A stretch of 64,000 nt of DNA from Gammaproteobacteria bacterium (GTDB lineage: Bacteria > Pseudomonadota > Gammaproteobacteria > Xanthomonadales > Wenzhouxiangellaceae): assembly GCA_021772975.1 (NCBI GenBank), contig JAJFKY010000016.1:248001-312000 (forward strand), given 5' to 3'. Both the position numbers and the translations under genes were made by a program. Below, piece after piece: positions 10,762-19,088 of the stretch. Position 1 is the stretch's first letter. The number at the start of each line of letters is the position of its first letter. The notes below the pieces were generated by a model. That model was given only the letters and a program-made list of their open reading frames with translations, did no database searches and was not told the DNA's origin.

Positions 10762-10801
10762 TTGACAATGGGCGAAGGTGTTAATAGACTGACCAGTCAG
10801 T
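10762..10801 (+). promoter_or_regulatory. Promoter and TetR-type operator of the efflux operon
   Basis: TTGACA (10762-10767) and TAGACT (10785-10790) are separated by the optimal 17 bases. The -10 overlaps a perfect palindrome, ACTGAC-CA-GTCAGT (10788-10801), of the form typical of TetR/AcrR operators. It lies 20 bases before the ATG of the tetR-like gene. Binding there would block RNA polymerase, so autorepression of the regulator-pump operon is the natural reading. Confidence 0.75.
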
Positions 10802-10820
10802 AAATCAATGAAACAACCTC

Positions 10821-11426
10821 ATGGCCAGACCTGTCGCCGAAGACACCCGTACTCGCATTCTGGACGCTGCCGAGCAGTGTTTTATCCGGCAGGGCTTTGC
10901 CGCCACCAGCATGCGTGAGATCGCCACCCGGTCGGATACCACCAATAGCCTGATTGTGCATCACTTCTCCACCAAGGCGGAGTTGTGGGAACAGGTCAAG
11001 CAGCGCCGTATGCAGGGTTTTCTGGAGCGTCAGCAGGCGATTCTGGCCAGGACCGAGCTGGATATGGAGCAGTTTCTGGAAGCCACCCGGCTGTACTTTG
11101 AACTGCTGCGCGATGATCCCGCGCTGGTGCAGTTACTGGCCCGCGCGGAACTGGAGCAGGATTTGACCTGTTCACGTTTCAAGCAGGAACTGGTGACCGG
11201 CTTTGTGGAACGGATCAGTGCCGGTCAGCAGCAGCGGATTTTCCATCAGCGTGTCCAGCCAGCCTATCTGCTGGCCTTGATCATTGGTTCGATCACGCAA
11301 TGGATGGAGGCGCGTCATCAGTTCACCAGCTGGGATGAGATTGCCGGTGACACTGATCCGGACGATGCTTTTCTGCAGACTTTTATTGATGTGCTGTTGC
11401 ACGGCATACAGGGACCCAAGGCATGA
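10821..11426 (+). CDS. TetR/AcrR family repressor of the efflux operon
   Basis: A 201-residue repressor. The N-terminal helix-turn-helix spans about residues 8-55 (TRTRILDAAEQCFIRQGFAATSMREIATRSDTTNSLIVHHFSTKAELW in order), followed by an all-helical ligand-binding domain. The stop overlaps the start of the membrane-fusion protein gene by four bases (ATGA). Together with the palindrome on its own promoter, this indicates autoregulation and derepression of the pump by an unknown ligand. The domain after residue 80 resembles CerR/YttP-type C-terminal TetR domains only loosely. Confidence 0.88.
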   Translation: MARPVAEDTRTRILDAAEQCFIRQGFAATSMREIATRSDTTNSLIVHHFSTKAELWEQVKQRRMQGFLERQQAILARTELDMEQFLEATRLYFELLRDDPALVQLLARAELEQDLTCSRFKQELVTGFVERISAGQQQRIFHQRVQPAYLLALIIGSITQWMEARHQFTSWDEIAGDTDPDDAFLQTFIDVLLHGIQGPKA

Positions 11427-12517
11427 GCAGACTGTTGCTGAGTTTAGTGTTGCTGGCGTTGCTGAGCGGATGTGGTAGCGATTCAGAACCGCGCAAGGCA
11501 ACTGATCAACTGGTTGATGCGGCGCCGGTAGTGCGGGCTGATCTGGTGCAGCCGATGCTGTTCTCGGGTGTCAGTCAGGCTGCTGAACGGGCCGATCTGG
11601 CATTTCAATCCAGTGGGGTATTGCGGCTGCGCCCGGTGCGCATTGGTGATGAGGTTGCCCCTGGCGATCTGCTCGCGGCGCTGGAAAACCCTGATCTGGA
11701 GCCCGCCAAACAGGCCGCTGAAGCGACCCTGGCACGCTTGCAGACCGAGCAGACACAGGCGCAGCGCAATGTGCAAAGGCTGCAGGCTTTATTTACCGAA
11801 GGGGCGGTAGGTGAACAGACCCTGGAAGAGGAACAGACCCGGCTGGAATCACTCAATGATCAGATTCGGCAGGCGCGGGCACAACTGCTCAGTGATTCTG
11901 GCCGGGTCGATGACTCACGCCTGTCGGCGCCATTTGGTGGTCTGATCGGTCAGGTTAATTTTGAAGTCGGGGAATATGTTCGGGCCGGTGAAACAGTGCT
12001 GATTCTGGGCGGCCTGGATGTTATGGAAGTCATGCTCGAATTGCCGACCGCGGTGTGGAAGGACCTGCGCGAAAATCAACCGGTGCCGGTGGACATTCTG
12101 GGACTGGGTACGGCAACCATTGGTGAGGTTTATGATATCGGCGCTTTGGCTGATCCGCTGACCGGTCTGTTTCCGGTGGTGGTGCGTTATCCGGGCGTCG
12201 CCCAGGCGCGCGCCGGACAACGTGTCAGCGTGCAGTTTGAACAACGCCGGCCGGATGTTATGCAGGTGCCGTTGAGCGCCATAGTTGATCCGATCGGTGG
12301 CGCGCCGCGCGTATACCGGGTGCAGCAGGGCACCGCTGTCAGTACGGTGGTTGAGGTAATCGGTTTTGCCGGTACCCAGGTGGCCATCCAGGTGTCGGCC
12401 GGCAGCCAGCTGGAAGCCGGCGATCAGGTGATTACCGCCGGCCATATGTCACTGGTCAACGGCCAGCGAATAAATCTTCGGGCACCGTCAGACGGCGCAC
12501 TCGCGCAACAGCACTGA
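11423..12517 (+). CDS. RND efflux periplasmic adaptor lipoprotein (HlyD/AcrA type)
   Basis: A 364-residue membrane-fusion protein linking an RND pump to an outer-membrane channel. The signal peptide ends in a lipobox (LLALLSGCGSDS), so it should be a lipoprotein anchored in the inner membrane. A biotinyl-lipoyl-like half (VLRLRPVRIGDEVAPGDLLAALENPDL) precedes a helical hairpin rich in Gln and Glu (about 90-155), then the second lipoyl half (LSAPFGGLIGQVNFEVGEYV) and beta-barrel domains. It overlaps the tetR-like gene by four bases and stops one base before the pump gene. No TolC-like gene is present, so the outer-membrane partner must be encoded elsewhere. Confidence 0.9.
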   Translation: MSRLLLSLVLLALLSGCGSDSEPRKATDQLVDAAPVVRADLVQPMLFSGVSQAAERADLAFQSSGVLRLRPVRIGDEVAPGDLLAALENPDLEPAKQAAEATLARLQTEQTQAQRNVQRLQALFTEGAVGEQTLEEEQTRLESLNDQIRQARAQLLSDSGRVDDSRLSAPFGGLIGQVNFEVGEYVRAGETVLILGGLDVMEVMLELPTAVWKDLRENQPVPVDILGLGTATIGEVYDIGALADPLTGLFPVVVRYPGVAQARAGQRVSVQFEQRRPDVMQVPLSAIVDPIGGAPRVYRVQQGTAVSTVVEVIGFAGTQVAIQVSAGSQLEAGDQVITAGHMSLVNGQRINLRAPSDGALAQQH

Positions 12518-12518
12518 T

Positions 12519-15500
12519 ATGAACAAGCTGACCAGGTTACTGGGACAAAAAAGGCTGGTAATGGCCACCGTGCTGTTACTGGCGATTGTCGGTATCAGCG
12601 CCTGGTTTAATATGAACCGGCAGGAAGACCCGGCCTTCCCGTATCGCTATGGCTTCGTCACCGTGGCTTATCCGGGCGCCGACGTGGATCAGGTTGAACG
12701 CCTGATTACCCAGCCGCTGGAAGAAGAACTGGCGCAGGTCGAATACGTGGATGAGCTGCGCAGCACCATCCGGGCCGGTTTTGCGCTGGTGGTGGTGGTG
12801 ATGCAGCAAAGCGTATATGACACCGACACCGCCTGGGATCGTATCCGGATAGCGGCGCAACGGGCGGAGGCCAGGTTTCCGCAGGGCGCGCAGCCGGTGC
12901 AGATTGATGATCGGATCATTGATGCCGCCACGGTGGTGGTGGCCATTACCGGCTCGAATGATCAGATCGCCATGCAGGATGCCGCCGAACGCCTGCGTGA
13001 CCGGATGTTAACGGTCAATGGGGTGGCAAGGGTGCGGCTGTTCGGACATACCGATGAGCAGGTCACTATCGCCTATGATGATGTTCAGGCGGAAACCCTG
13101 GGCCTGAGTCCAGCAGCGCTGGCGGCGCAATTGCAGGGCCGCAATCAGGTGGTGCCGGGGGGCTATCTGAATACCGCCGGCCGGCAACTGCAAATCCGTC
13201 CGCAAACCGATTTTGCCGACCTGGCGGCTCTGCAGGCCACACCGATTGCCCTGGGCAATGGCGTCACCCTGCCGCTGTCCAGTATTGCCGAGGTGCGCCT
13301 GACGCCCCGCGAACCGGCGCGGGAGACCGCCTGGCTGGGTAATCAGCGCGCGGTGGTGGTGGGTATCATCGGTCAGAACGATTCGCTGAATGCTGAATTT
13401 TTTGGCCGGCAGATACGTGCCCAGGTAGAAGAACTGCGGCCGTTGTTTGCACCGCTGGAAATCAGTGAGCTGTTTTTTCAGCCGGACCGGGTGCACGAGC
13501 GCTTAAGCGAGCTGGGCGGTAACCTGCTGGTTGGGGTACTTATCGTAGCGATCATTTTATTTCTGGTCATGGGCCTGCGGATGGGCCTGCTGGTGGCGTT
13601 GATGGTGCCGCTGGTGACCTTGACCTCACTGGCGCTCTACAGCCTGGGTGGTGGCGTGCTGCATCAGATGGCGGTGGCCGGGATGGTGATTGCGCTGGGG
13701 ATGCTGGTGGATAACGCGATCGTGATGGCGGAAAACATTCAGTGGCATATCGATCGGCACATCCCCCGGCCGCAAGCGGCCCGGCGTTCGGTGCGTGAAC
13801 TGGCCGGTCCCCTGGGAGCGGCCACGGGCACCACCGTGGCGGTATTTATTCCGATGGTACTGGCCAGGGGAGATACCGCGGATTTTACCCGCGCGGTGCC
13901 CAGCATGATTATTTTGATGCTGCTGGTCAGCTACGTGTACGCGGTGATGGTCACCCCGGTTATGGCGGGGTGGTTTTTAAGTCCGCCGAAAGCCCGCAAA
14001 ACGATTCCGCAGCGGGCCAATGAGTGGCTGGGCAGACAGGCTCGAAGTGTTGGCCGGCTGGCGGTGGATTATTCGCCGGTGGTATTGCTGGGCGCGGTCG
14101 GGTTTCTGGTGCTGGCGGCGATTCTGAGTGGCGGCGTCAGCCGCAACTTCTTCCCGGATACCGACCGTAACCAGTTTATTGTGGATGTGTATTATCCGGA
14201 AGGCACGCCGATCAGCGAAACCACCGCGTTTGCCCTGCAACTGGCCAATGAAATGCGCACGCAGCCCGGTGTCCAGCAGACTTATACCTTCACCGGCAAT
14301 AGTGGACCCAAGTTCTATTACAACCTGAATGAGACGCCGCGCTCGCCCTATCTGGGCCGGGTTATCGTACAGGCCGACGATGTCAGTGATATCGGACCGC
14401 TATCGGACTGGGTGCGCGCTCAGAATGACAGCCGCTGGCCGCAGGTGCAGCTGGTGCCACGCCGGCTGGAGCAGGGGCCGCCGACACCAGCGCCGGTGGA
14501 AGTGCGGATGCTGGCGGACGACTGGAGTACGCTGCGTGAAGGCATTGAGCAGGTCACGCGAATCCTGCGGGATATCGACGGCACGGTGGACGTCCGTCAT
14601 GACATGGGGATCGGGGTACCCACGCTGCGTATCAACGTTGACGACCGCCGGGCCCAACCGGCCGGTGTCACGCGGGAACTGATTGGTCAAAGTCTGGCCC
14701 GCCAGAGCCAGGGTTTGCGGATTGGTACCTTCCGGGCCGAACGTGACCCGATGCCGATTGTATTGCGCTCAGCCCGCGGCGAGTACTTTCCCGCCGACCA
14801 GATAGCCGCGGTGCAAAGCTGGAGCACGGATGGTGCAACCCGGTTGCCGATACTGGGTTTGAGCGAGCCCGAATTGATCTGGCAGCCGGCGGTCAGGCAT
14901 CATTTTAATCTGCAACCCTCCAGCACCGTATTCAGTGAATTGCTGGATGGGGTGACCTATGCTGGAGTGTATGCGGAGCTGGAGCGCCGTCTGCAACAGA
15001 CACCCCTGCCGCCGGGCGTGAAAATTTCCGCCGGGGGCGCGCAGCGTTCCTCCGGACAGGCCAACAGTGCGTTGTTCAGTACCTTGCCGCTGGGTCTTAT
15101 TCTACTGCTGTTTTTTCTGTTGCTGCAGTTCAACTCCTTCCGCCGGGTCGGCCTGGTTCTGGTTACCGTACCGCTGGCACTGGCCGGGGTGGTGCCAGGT
15201 CTGTTGCTGACCGGGTATCCGTTTGGCTTTATGGCTTTGCTGGGGGTGATCGCCTTGATCGGGATCGTGGTCAATAACGCCATCGTGCTGCTGGATGTGG
15301 TGGATCAACATCTGCAGGATGGCGAAAACCTGCGGCTTGCGATCATTGAAGCGGTGGCCCGCCGCACCCGTCCGGTGTTACTGACCACGGCCACCACCGT
15401 GGCCGGTCTGCTGCCACTGACGGCAACTCAGAGCACATTGTGGCCACCTATGGCGTGGACGATTATTTCCGGTTTGCTGGTTTCAACCTTGTTCACTTTG

Positions 15501-15539
15501 GGCGTGGTGCCCGCTTTGGCCAGATGGGTATTGCGCTGA
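12519..15539 (+). CDS. RND efflux pump permease (AcrB/MexB-like superfamily)
   Basis: A 1006-residue inner-membrane proton-driven transporter. It has the duplicated RND plan: one N-terminal membrane helix, a large periplasmic loop (about 30-330), six helices (about 335-470 and following), a second N-terminal-type helix (about 525), a second loop (about 550-830), and six C-terminal helices. The proton-relay region GMLVDNAIVMAENI (about 395-408) has the conserved Asp. Its counterpart in the second half, GIVVNNAIVLLDVV, lacks one. It is slightly shorter than AcrB and may belong to the group found with TetR-regulated two-gene operons. The substrate is unknown. The gene begins one base after the adaptor stop. 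Confidence 0.92.
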   Translation: MNKLTRLLGQKRLVMATVLLLAIVGISAWFNMNRQEDPAFPYRYGFVTVAYPGADVDQVERLITQPLEEELAQVEYVDELRSTIRAGFALVVVVMQQSVYDTDTAWDRIRIAAQRAEARFPQGAQPVQIDDRIIDAATVVVAITGSNDQIAMQDAAERLRDRMLTVNGVARVRLFGHTDEQVTIAYDDVQAETLGLSPAALAAQLQGRNQVVPGGYLNTAGRQLQIRPQTDFADLAALQATPIALGNGVTLPLSSIAEVRLTPREPARETAWLGNQRAVVVGIIGQNDSLNAEFFGRQIRAQVEELRPLFAPLEISELFFQPDRVHERLSELGGNLLVGVLIVAIILFLVMGLRMGLLVALMVPLVTLTSLALYSLGGGVLHQMAVAGMVIALGMLVDNAIVMAENIQWHIDRHIPRPQAARRSVRELAGPLGAATGTTVAVFIPMVLARGDTADFTRAVPSMIILMLLVSYVYAVMVTPVMAGWFLSPPKARKTIPQRANEWLGRQARSVGRLAVDYSPVVLLGAVGFLVLAAILSGGVSRNFFPDTDRNQFIVDVYYPEGTPISETTAFALQLANEMRTQPGVQQTYTFTGNSGPKFYYNLNETPRSPYLGRVIVQADDVSDIGPLSDWVRAQNDSRWPQVQLVPRRLEQGPPTPAPVEVRMLADDWSTLREGIEQVTRILRDIDGTVDVRHDMGIGVPTLRINVDDRRAQPAGVTRELIGQSLARQSQGLRIGTFRAERDPMPIVLRSARGEYFPADQIAAVQSWSTDGATRLPILGLSEPELIWQPAVRHHFNLQPSSTVFSELLDGVTYAGVYAELERRLQQTPLPPGVKISAGGAQRSSGQANSALFSTLPLGLILLLFFLLLQFNSFRRVGLVLVTVPLALAGVVPGLLLTGYPFGFMALLGVIALIGIVVNNAIVLLDVVDQHLQDGENLRLAIIEAVARRTRPVLLTTATTVAGLLPLTATQSTLWPPMAWTIISGLLVSTLFTLGVVPALARWVLR

Positions 15540-15589
15540 GTGGTTTGCCGCTGACGATCAGTGTCAGCACATCAGCGGAATAAAAACGA

Positions 15590-15720
15590 TATAATCCAAG
15601 GTCTTGCGTTTCGCGGTTGCGGAATCTTTAAGCAGGCATGGTTCGAAACCATGTACTGAGTTGCTGATGATTCAGAGTAGATTTTAAGGATAAAACCATC
15701 TCAATTAAGGATAAAACCAT
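15590..15720 (+). promoter_or_regulatory. Leader of the 578-residue secreted protein gene, with a duplicated ribosome binding region
   Basis: A TATAAT box (15590-15595) lies 123 bases before the ATG, without a good -35. The leader contains a tight hairpin (CATGG-TTCGAAA-CCATG, 15637-15653). It ends with two 16-base copies of TTAAGGATAAAACCAT, at 15684-15699 and 15705-15720. The second supplies the AAGGA ribosome binding site and the first two bases of the ATG. In the first copy the following base is C, so it makes ATC and not a start codon. Confidence 0.4.
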
Positions 15721-17455
15721 GTCACAAGCTTTCATTCAAGGCACTTCACGATTGGCTTTAGCAGTGGTTGCCGGGTTGGCCGCCATTATCGTCAGTGCGC
15801 AAACACCAGGTAACCAGCCCCCGGTCATTCAAGGCGCGCAAACCATTGGCGGAACAGTGATACCCGCCAGGGTCAGTGTAGATATGTATAGCTTGCCTGA
15901 AGTCAGTCTGTGGCAGCCTGGCGATCCCATTCGATTCAAGCCGCCACGCCAACAGACGCCCCCTCAAAGCGGTATTGTGACCAACCCCGCGCCGCGTGGT
16001 TTTGATCTGGACCCACTGCTTGCGGCACAGTTAGCGGTGGCGGGGCCAATTGATGGCGGCGGGATCGAAAACCCGATTCTGAATCAGGATGGCTTTGCCC
16101 AAAGTGGCAGCCCATCGGATGTGATTGCGGATGTTGGGCGACAATTTTATATCCAGGTAGTGAATGCCACCCCGGTTAGAATCTTTGACAAGATCACCGG
16201 TGTAGAGGAACTGACATTTGAGTTATCTGACCTGGCCGCGGGCAGCGGGACCGGCTGTGGTGGTGGTATCGGCGACCCGGTGATTAACTTTGATCAACTG
16301 GCCGATCGCTGGGTGATCTCTGAATTCACCGGTAATTCGATCTGTTTTTATGTATCCGAGCAAACTGATCCGACCACCGGTAACTGGTTTGTTTATGAGT
16401 TTATCTCCGCATCGGGAACCTTGCCTGATTATTTTAAAGTGGGTGTCTGGCCGGATGCTTATTATGTTGGTGTCAACGATGTATTTATGGGCGGGCGCAC
16501 CAACTATGCCCTGGATCGCGACAATATGATTCTGGGTAACCCGGCACGTCCGGCACAGGTATTTGTATCACTACCGGAATTGGGTGGTTTTAACTTCCAG
16601 TTGCTGCAACCCGCCGATCTGGATGGCACCAGTCTGCCGCCTGATGGTGCACCAGGCATCTTGCTGCGTCATCGTGATGATGAGGTGCATAACACCACAG
16701 GCGTTGATCCCAACGCGGACTTTATCGATTATTTTGAGTTCAGCGTCGATTTTGAAACACCCGCCAACAGCACTTTTTCCGGTCCATTTTTGATTCCGGT
16801 AGCGGAGTTTGATTCGGATTTATGCGGGACTTTTAACTTTAATTGTGTCGATCAGCCAGGCAGCGGCATAATACTGGATTCGGTAGCCGAACCAATTATG
16901 TGGCGGGTGCAATATCGCAGCTTTGACGATCAACAGGTGATGGTGGGCAGTTTCACCGTGGATGTTGATGGCAATGATCTGCATGGTGCACGCTGGTTTG
17001 TGATGCAGCGTGACCCCGGTGTTGCCACAGCAGGCTGGACAGTGCAACAAGAGGGTATTTATGCCTTGGGTGACACCACCAATCGATGGCTGCCAAGCAT
17101 CGGCATGGATCAATCAGGCAATATTCTGATGGGAGTCAGTGCCACTGATCCGGTAACCGGTGTGTTCCCCAGTATCCGCTACTCTGGCCGCCTGGTGGAT
17201 GACCCTTCCGGCACGTTGCCGCGCGGTGAGTTTAGCTTGATAGAGGGCAGCGCACCGAATAGCACCACCGGTCGCTGGGGTGATTATGCTTCTGTCACCG
17301 TCGACCCGGATGATGATTGCACCTTTTATCTAAGTACCGAATACAACGAAACCACTACTTCCAGTACGCGTTTTGGTTCATTCCGTTTTGATGCCTGTGG
17401 CGAACTGGACGAGGAATTCTTTCAGGATGGCTTCGAGGATATCCTGATTCCTTAA
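15719..17455 (+). CDS. Secreted protein with C-terminal DGFE tail
   Basis: A 578-residue exported protein with a signal peptide (about 1-28, ending VSAQ). It is a close paralogue of the product of 51016-53958. Both begin their mature part with (V/T)IQGA(Q/D)T(I/L)GG, carry SLWxPGDPIR, then a core with GDPVINFDQLADRWVISEFTGNSICFYVS, LPDYFKVGVWPDAYYVG and LRHRDDEVH, and both close the core with WGDYASVTVDPDDDCTFY followed by a short tail. The tail here is EEFFQDGFEDILIP. The core resembles the 731-residue protein at 6595-8790 more distantly. No enzyme motif is visible. A secreted beta-propeller-like role at the cell surface is plausible but unproven. Confidence 0.8.
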   Translation: MSQAFIQGTSRLALAVVAGLAAIIVSAQTPGNQPPVIQGAQTIGGTVIPARVSVDMYSLPEVSLWQPGDPIRFKPPRQQTPPQSGIVTNPAPRGFDLDPLLAAQLAVAGPIDGGGIENPILNQDGFAQSGSPSDVIADVGRQFYIQVVNATPVRIFDKITGVEELTFELSDLAAGSGTGCGGGIGDPVINFDQLADRWVISEFTGNSICFYVSEQTDPTTGNWFVYEFISASGTLPDYFKVGVWPDAYYVGVNDVFMGGRTNYALDRDNMILGNPARPAQVFVSLPELGGFNFQLLQPADLDGTSLPPDGAPGILLRHRDDEVHNTTGVDPNADFIDYFEFSVDFETPANSTFSGPFLIPVAEFDSDLCGTFNFNCVDQPGSGIILDSVAEPIMWRVQYRSFDDQQVMVGSFTVDVDGNDLHGARWFVMQRDPGVATAGWTVQQEGIYALGDTTNRWLPSIGMDQSGNILMGVSATDPVTGVFPSIRYSGRLVDDPSGTLPRGEFSLIEGSAPNSTTGRWGDYASVTVDPDDDCTFYLSTEYNETTTSSTRFGSFRFDACGELDEEFFQDGFEDILIP

Positions 17456-17517
17456 CAGCGTTGGTTGCTTATCAGCTGTTGCCCTGGTCTTGCTTTCCGG
17501 CCTGGGCAACAGCCCGG

Positions 17518-18900
17518 CTATTCATCCGGGAACACAAACCCCACCGGCATATAAGTAAACCAGGCGACCGCGACTTGACTGTTATTGGCGGCGTCAATAA
17601 AAAAACCCTCACCCGAGCGTTCCGGAACACCGGCCCAGGTACCGGATATCCAGTCGCCATTGGTCACATTGTTAAACCCCTGAACCAGGCAGCTGTCACC
17701 CGGCGCATTGGGCAGCAGGCGCGTGATACGATAACCGCCACCGCCAAATAAACCGCTGGGCTCAATATCTCCCGTATAGTTCATCAGACCGCTGTCGCAG
17801 GCGTCGAACAGGATTTCAAAAGAACCCCAGATATGCCGTTGTATTTGAGCTGCATCAAAGCCATCACCAAATGCGCCCCCGGTGGTAAAGCGCATGGTCT
17901 GAATAACAACACGGTTATTATCGACAATCTCCCCCAGGCCGGTCAGCCAGAATTGCTGGGGTGTGGTATCAGCCATGCTGTCTGGTTTGTGCAGTACAAA
18001 AATATACGTTGCACCATCCAGACCGCCACTGCCGGATGGGACCAGCGTATCGATAAACACACCCGTGTTAGCATTTAGGCGCACCACACTATTGCTTTGG
18101 CTATCGGTGGCGAAAAGTACATTGTCAGGACCAAAAGCAATGCCGGTAACGCCACCCAGCAAGGGACCAAATTGACCAACAAAAGCACCGCTGTCCGCGG
18201 CATACTCCAGAATCTGATTGCTGCGCCAGCTGGAAACCAGCATGCGTTGACCGTTGGGTGAAAACGCCACCACCCGCGGCGCATTCAGTCCACCGCTGCC
18301 TGCCGGGATGGAATTGCTTAGCACCGCGCCGGTCTGGCCGTTGACGCGTAACACCGTGTTGCTGTCAAAACCAGGAATATTCAGGTTGCCACTGGAGTCA
18401 AATTGCATGCCGGCATCAATGCCCAGAATACCGGCGGTCTGGGCGGGCACGAAAACCCCCTGATCCTGGCCGGTCGCCGAGTCAAACCTGCGCACCAGGT
18501 GCTGGGAAAAACTGCCAACATACAAGCTGCCATTGGCATCCACGGCAGCGCCGGTCGGATCCAGTAAACCGCTGCTTTGGTTTACCACCACAGCGGAAAA
18601 TTCCAGGGTCCGCCGGTCAAAACGCACCACTCGATGGTTTCCCTCACTGACCACCAGCAAATCGCCATCCGGTGCTTCTACAATGGCCTGCGGACCCGCA
18701 AGTGCTCCGGTATTGTCCAGATTGCGGATAAATTGACCATCACAGCCATCGTAAATCTTTACGTTATTTGAGTTAAACCCGCTGACCAGCAACAACGTTC
18801 CACAATTGGGGTCCCCCAGGGTCTGGGCGTTGACTGAGGCATTTATCAGGCTGAGCAAGCCAAGGCTCAGGGTCAATCTTAAAAGTCCGTGCATTATCAA
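17518..18900 (-). CDS. Secreted NHL/SMP-30-like beta-propeller protein with SGEGF-WFTY module
   Basis: A 460-residue exported protein. The signal peptide spans about 1-25 (LSLGLLSLINASVNAQ). Residues about 35-300 contain repeated propeller blades, each with a pattern like GPQAIVEAPDGDLLVVSEGNHRVVRFD, DPTGAAVDANGSLYVGSF and NAPRVVAFSPNGQRMLVSS, as in NHL or SMP-30/gluconolactonase-like folds. The C-terminal 130 residues hold the module SGTWAGVPERSGEGFF...VAWFTYMPVG, a W/SGEG/WFTY pattern seen repeatedly in Xanthomonadales-type exported proteins and of unknown role. It is divergent from the membrane regulator gene at 19089, with 188 bases between, and convergent with the preceding gene. Confidence 0.75.
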   Translation of the reverse strand: MIMHGLLRLTLSLGLLSLINASVNAQTLGDPNCGTLLLVSGFNSNNVKIYDGCDGQFIRNLDNTGALAGPQAIVEAPDGDLLVVSEGNHRVVRFDRRTLEFSAVVVNQSSGLLDPTGAAVDANGSLYVGSFSQHLVRRFDSATGQDQGVFVPAQTAGILGIDAGMQFDSSGNLNIPGFDSNTVLRVNGQTGAVLSNSIPAGSGGLNAPRVVAFSPNGQRMLVSSWRSNQILEYAADSGAFVGQFGPLLGGVTGIAFGPDNVLFATDSQSNSVVRLNANTGVFIDTLVPSGSGGLDGATYIFVLHKPDSMADTTPQQFWLTGLGEIVDNNRVVIQTMRFTTGGAFGDGFDAAQIQRHIWGSFEILFDACDSGLMNYTGDIEPSGLFGGGGYRITRLLPNAPGDSCLVQGFNNVTNGDWISGTWAGVPERSGEGFFIDAANNSQVAVAWFTYMPVGFVFPDE

Positions 18901-19088
18901 TTCTCCAGCAATTAAGACCCACTGTCCGTCTATCGTCGTCGGAATGCCTGTGATAATTCTCTGTTTTTTCTCCTTTTTTGAATTTCATTTTCAAATCAAT
19001 TATTTATGCTTGTGGAAAAGCTATAATCTGCCGTTGTGGAGGTGATATTGGCTATACTCACAGGTGTGCTTAAGGTACAGATAGAACG

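Noticed and set aside
15637-15653. A tRNA-like T-arm (CATGG-TTCGAAA-CCATG)
   Set aside because: The stem and loop have T-arm size and sequence, but there is no matching acceptor stem (the 3' side TACTGAG has no CTCAGTA upstream), no anticodon arm and no D arm.
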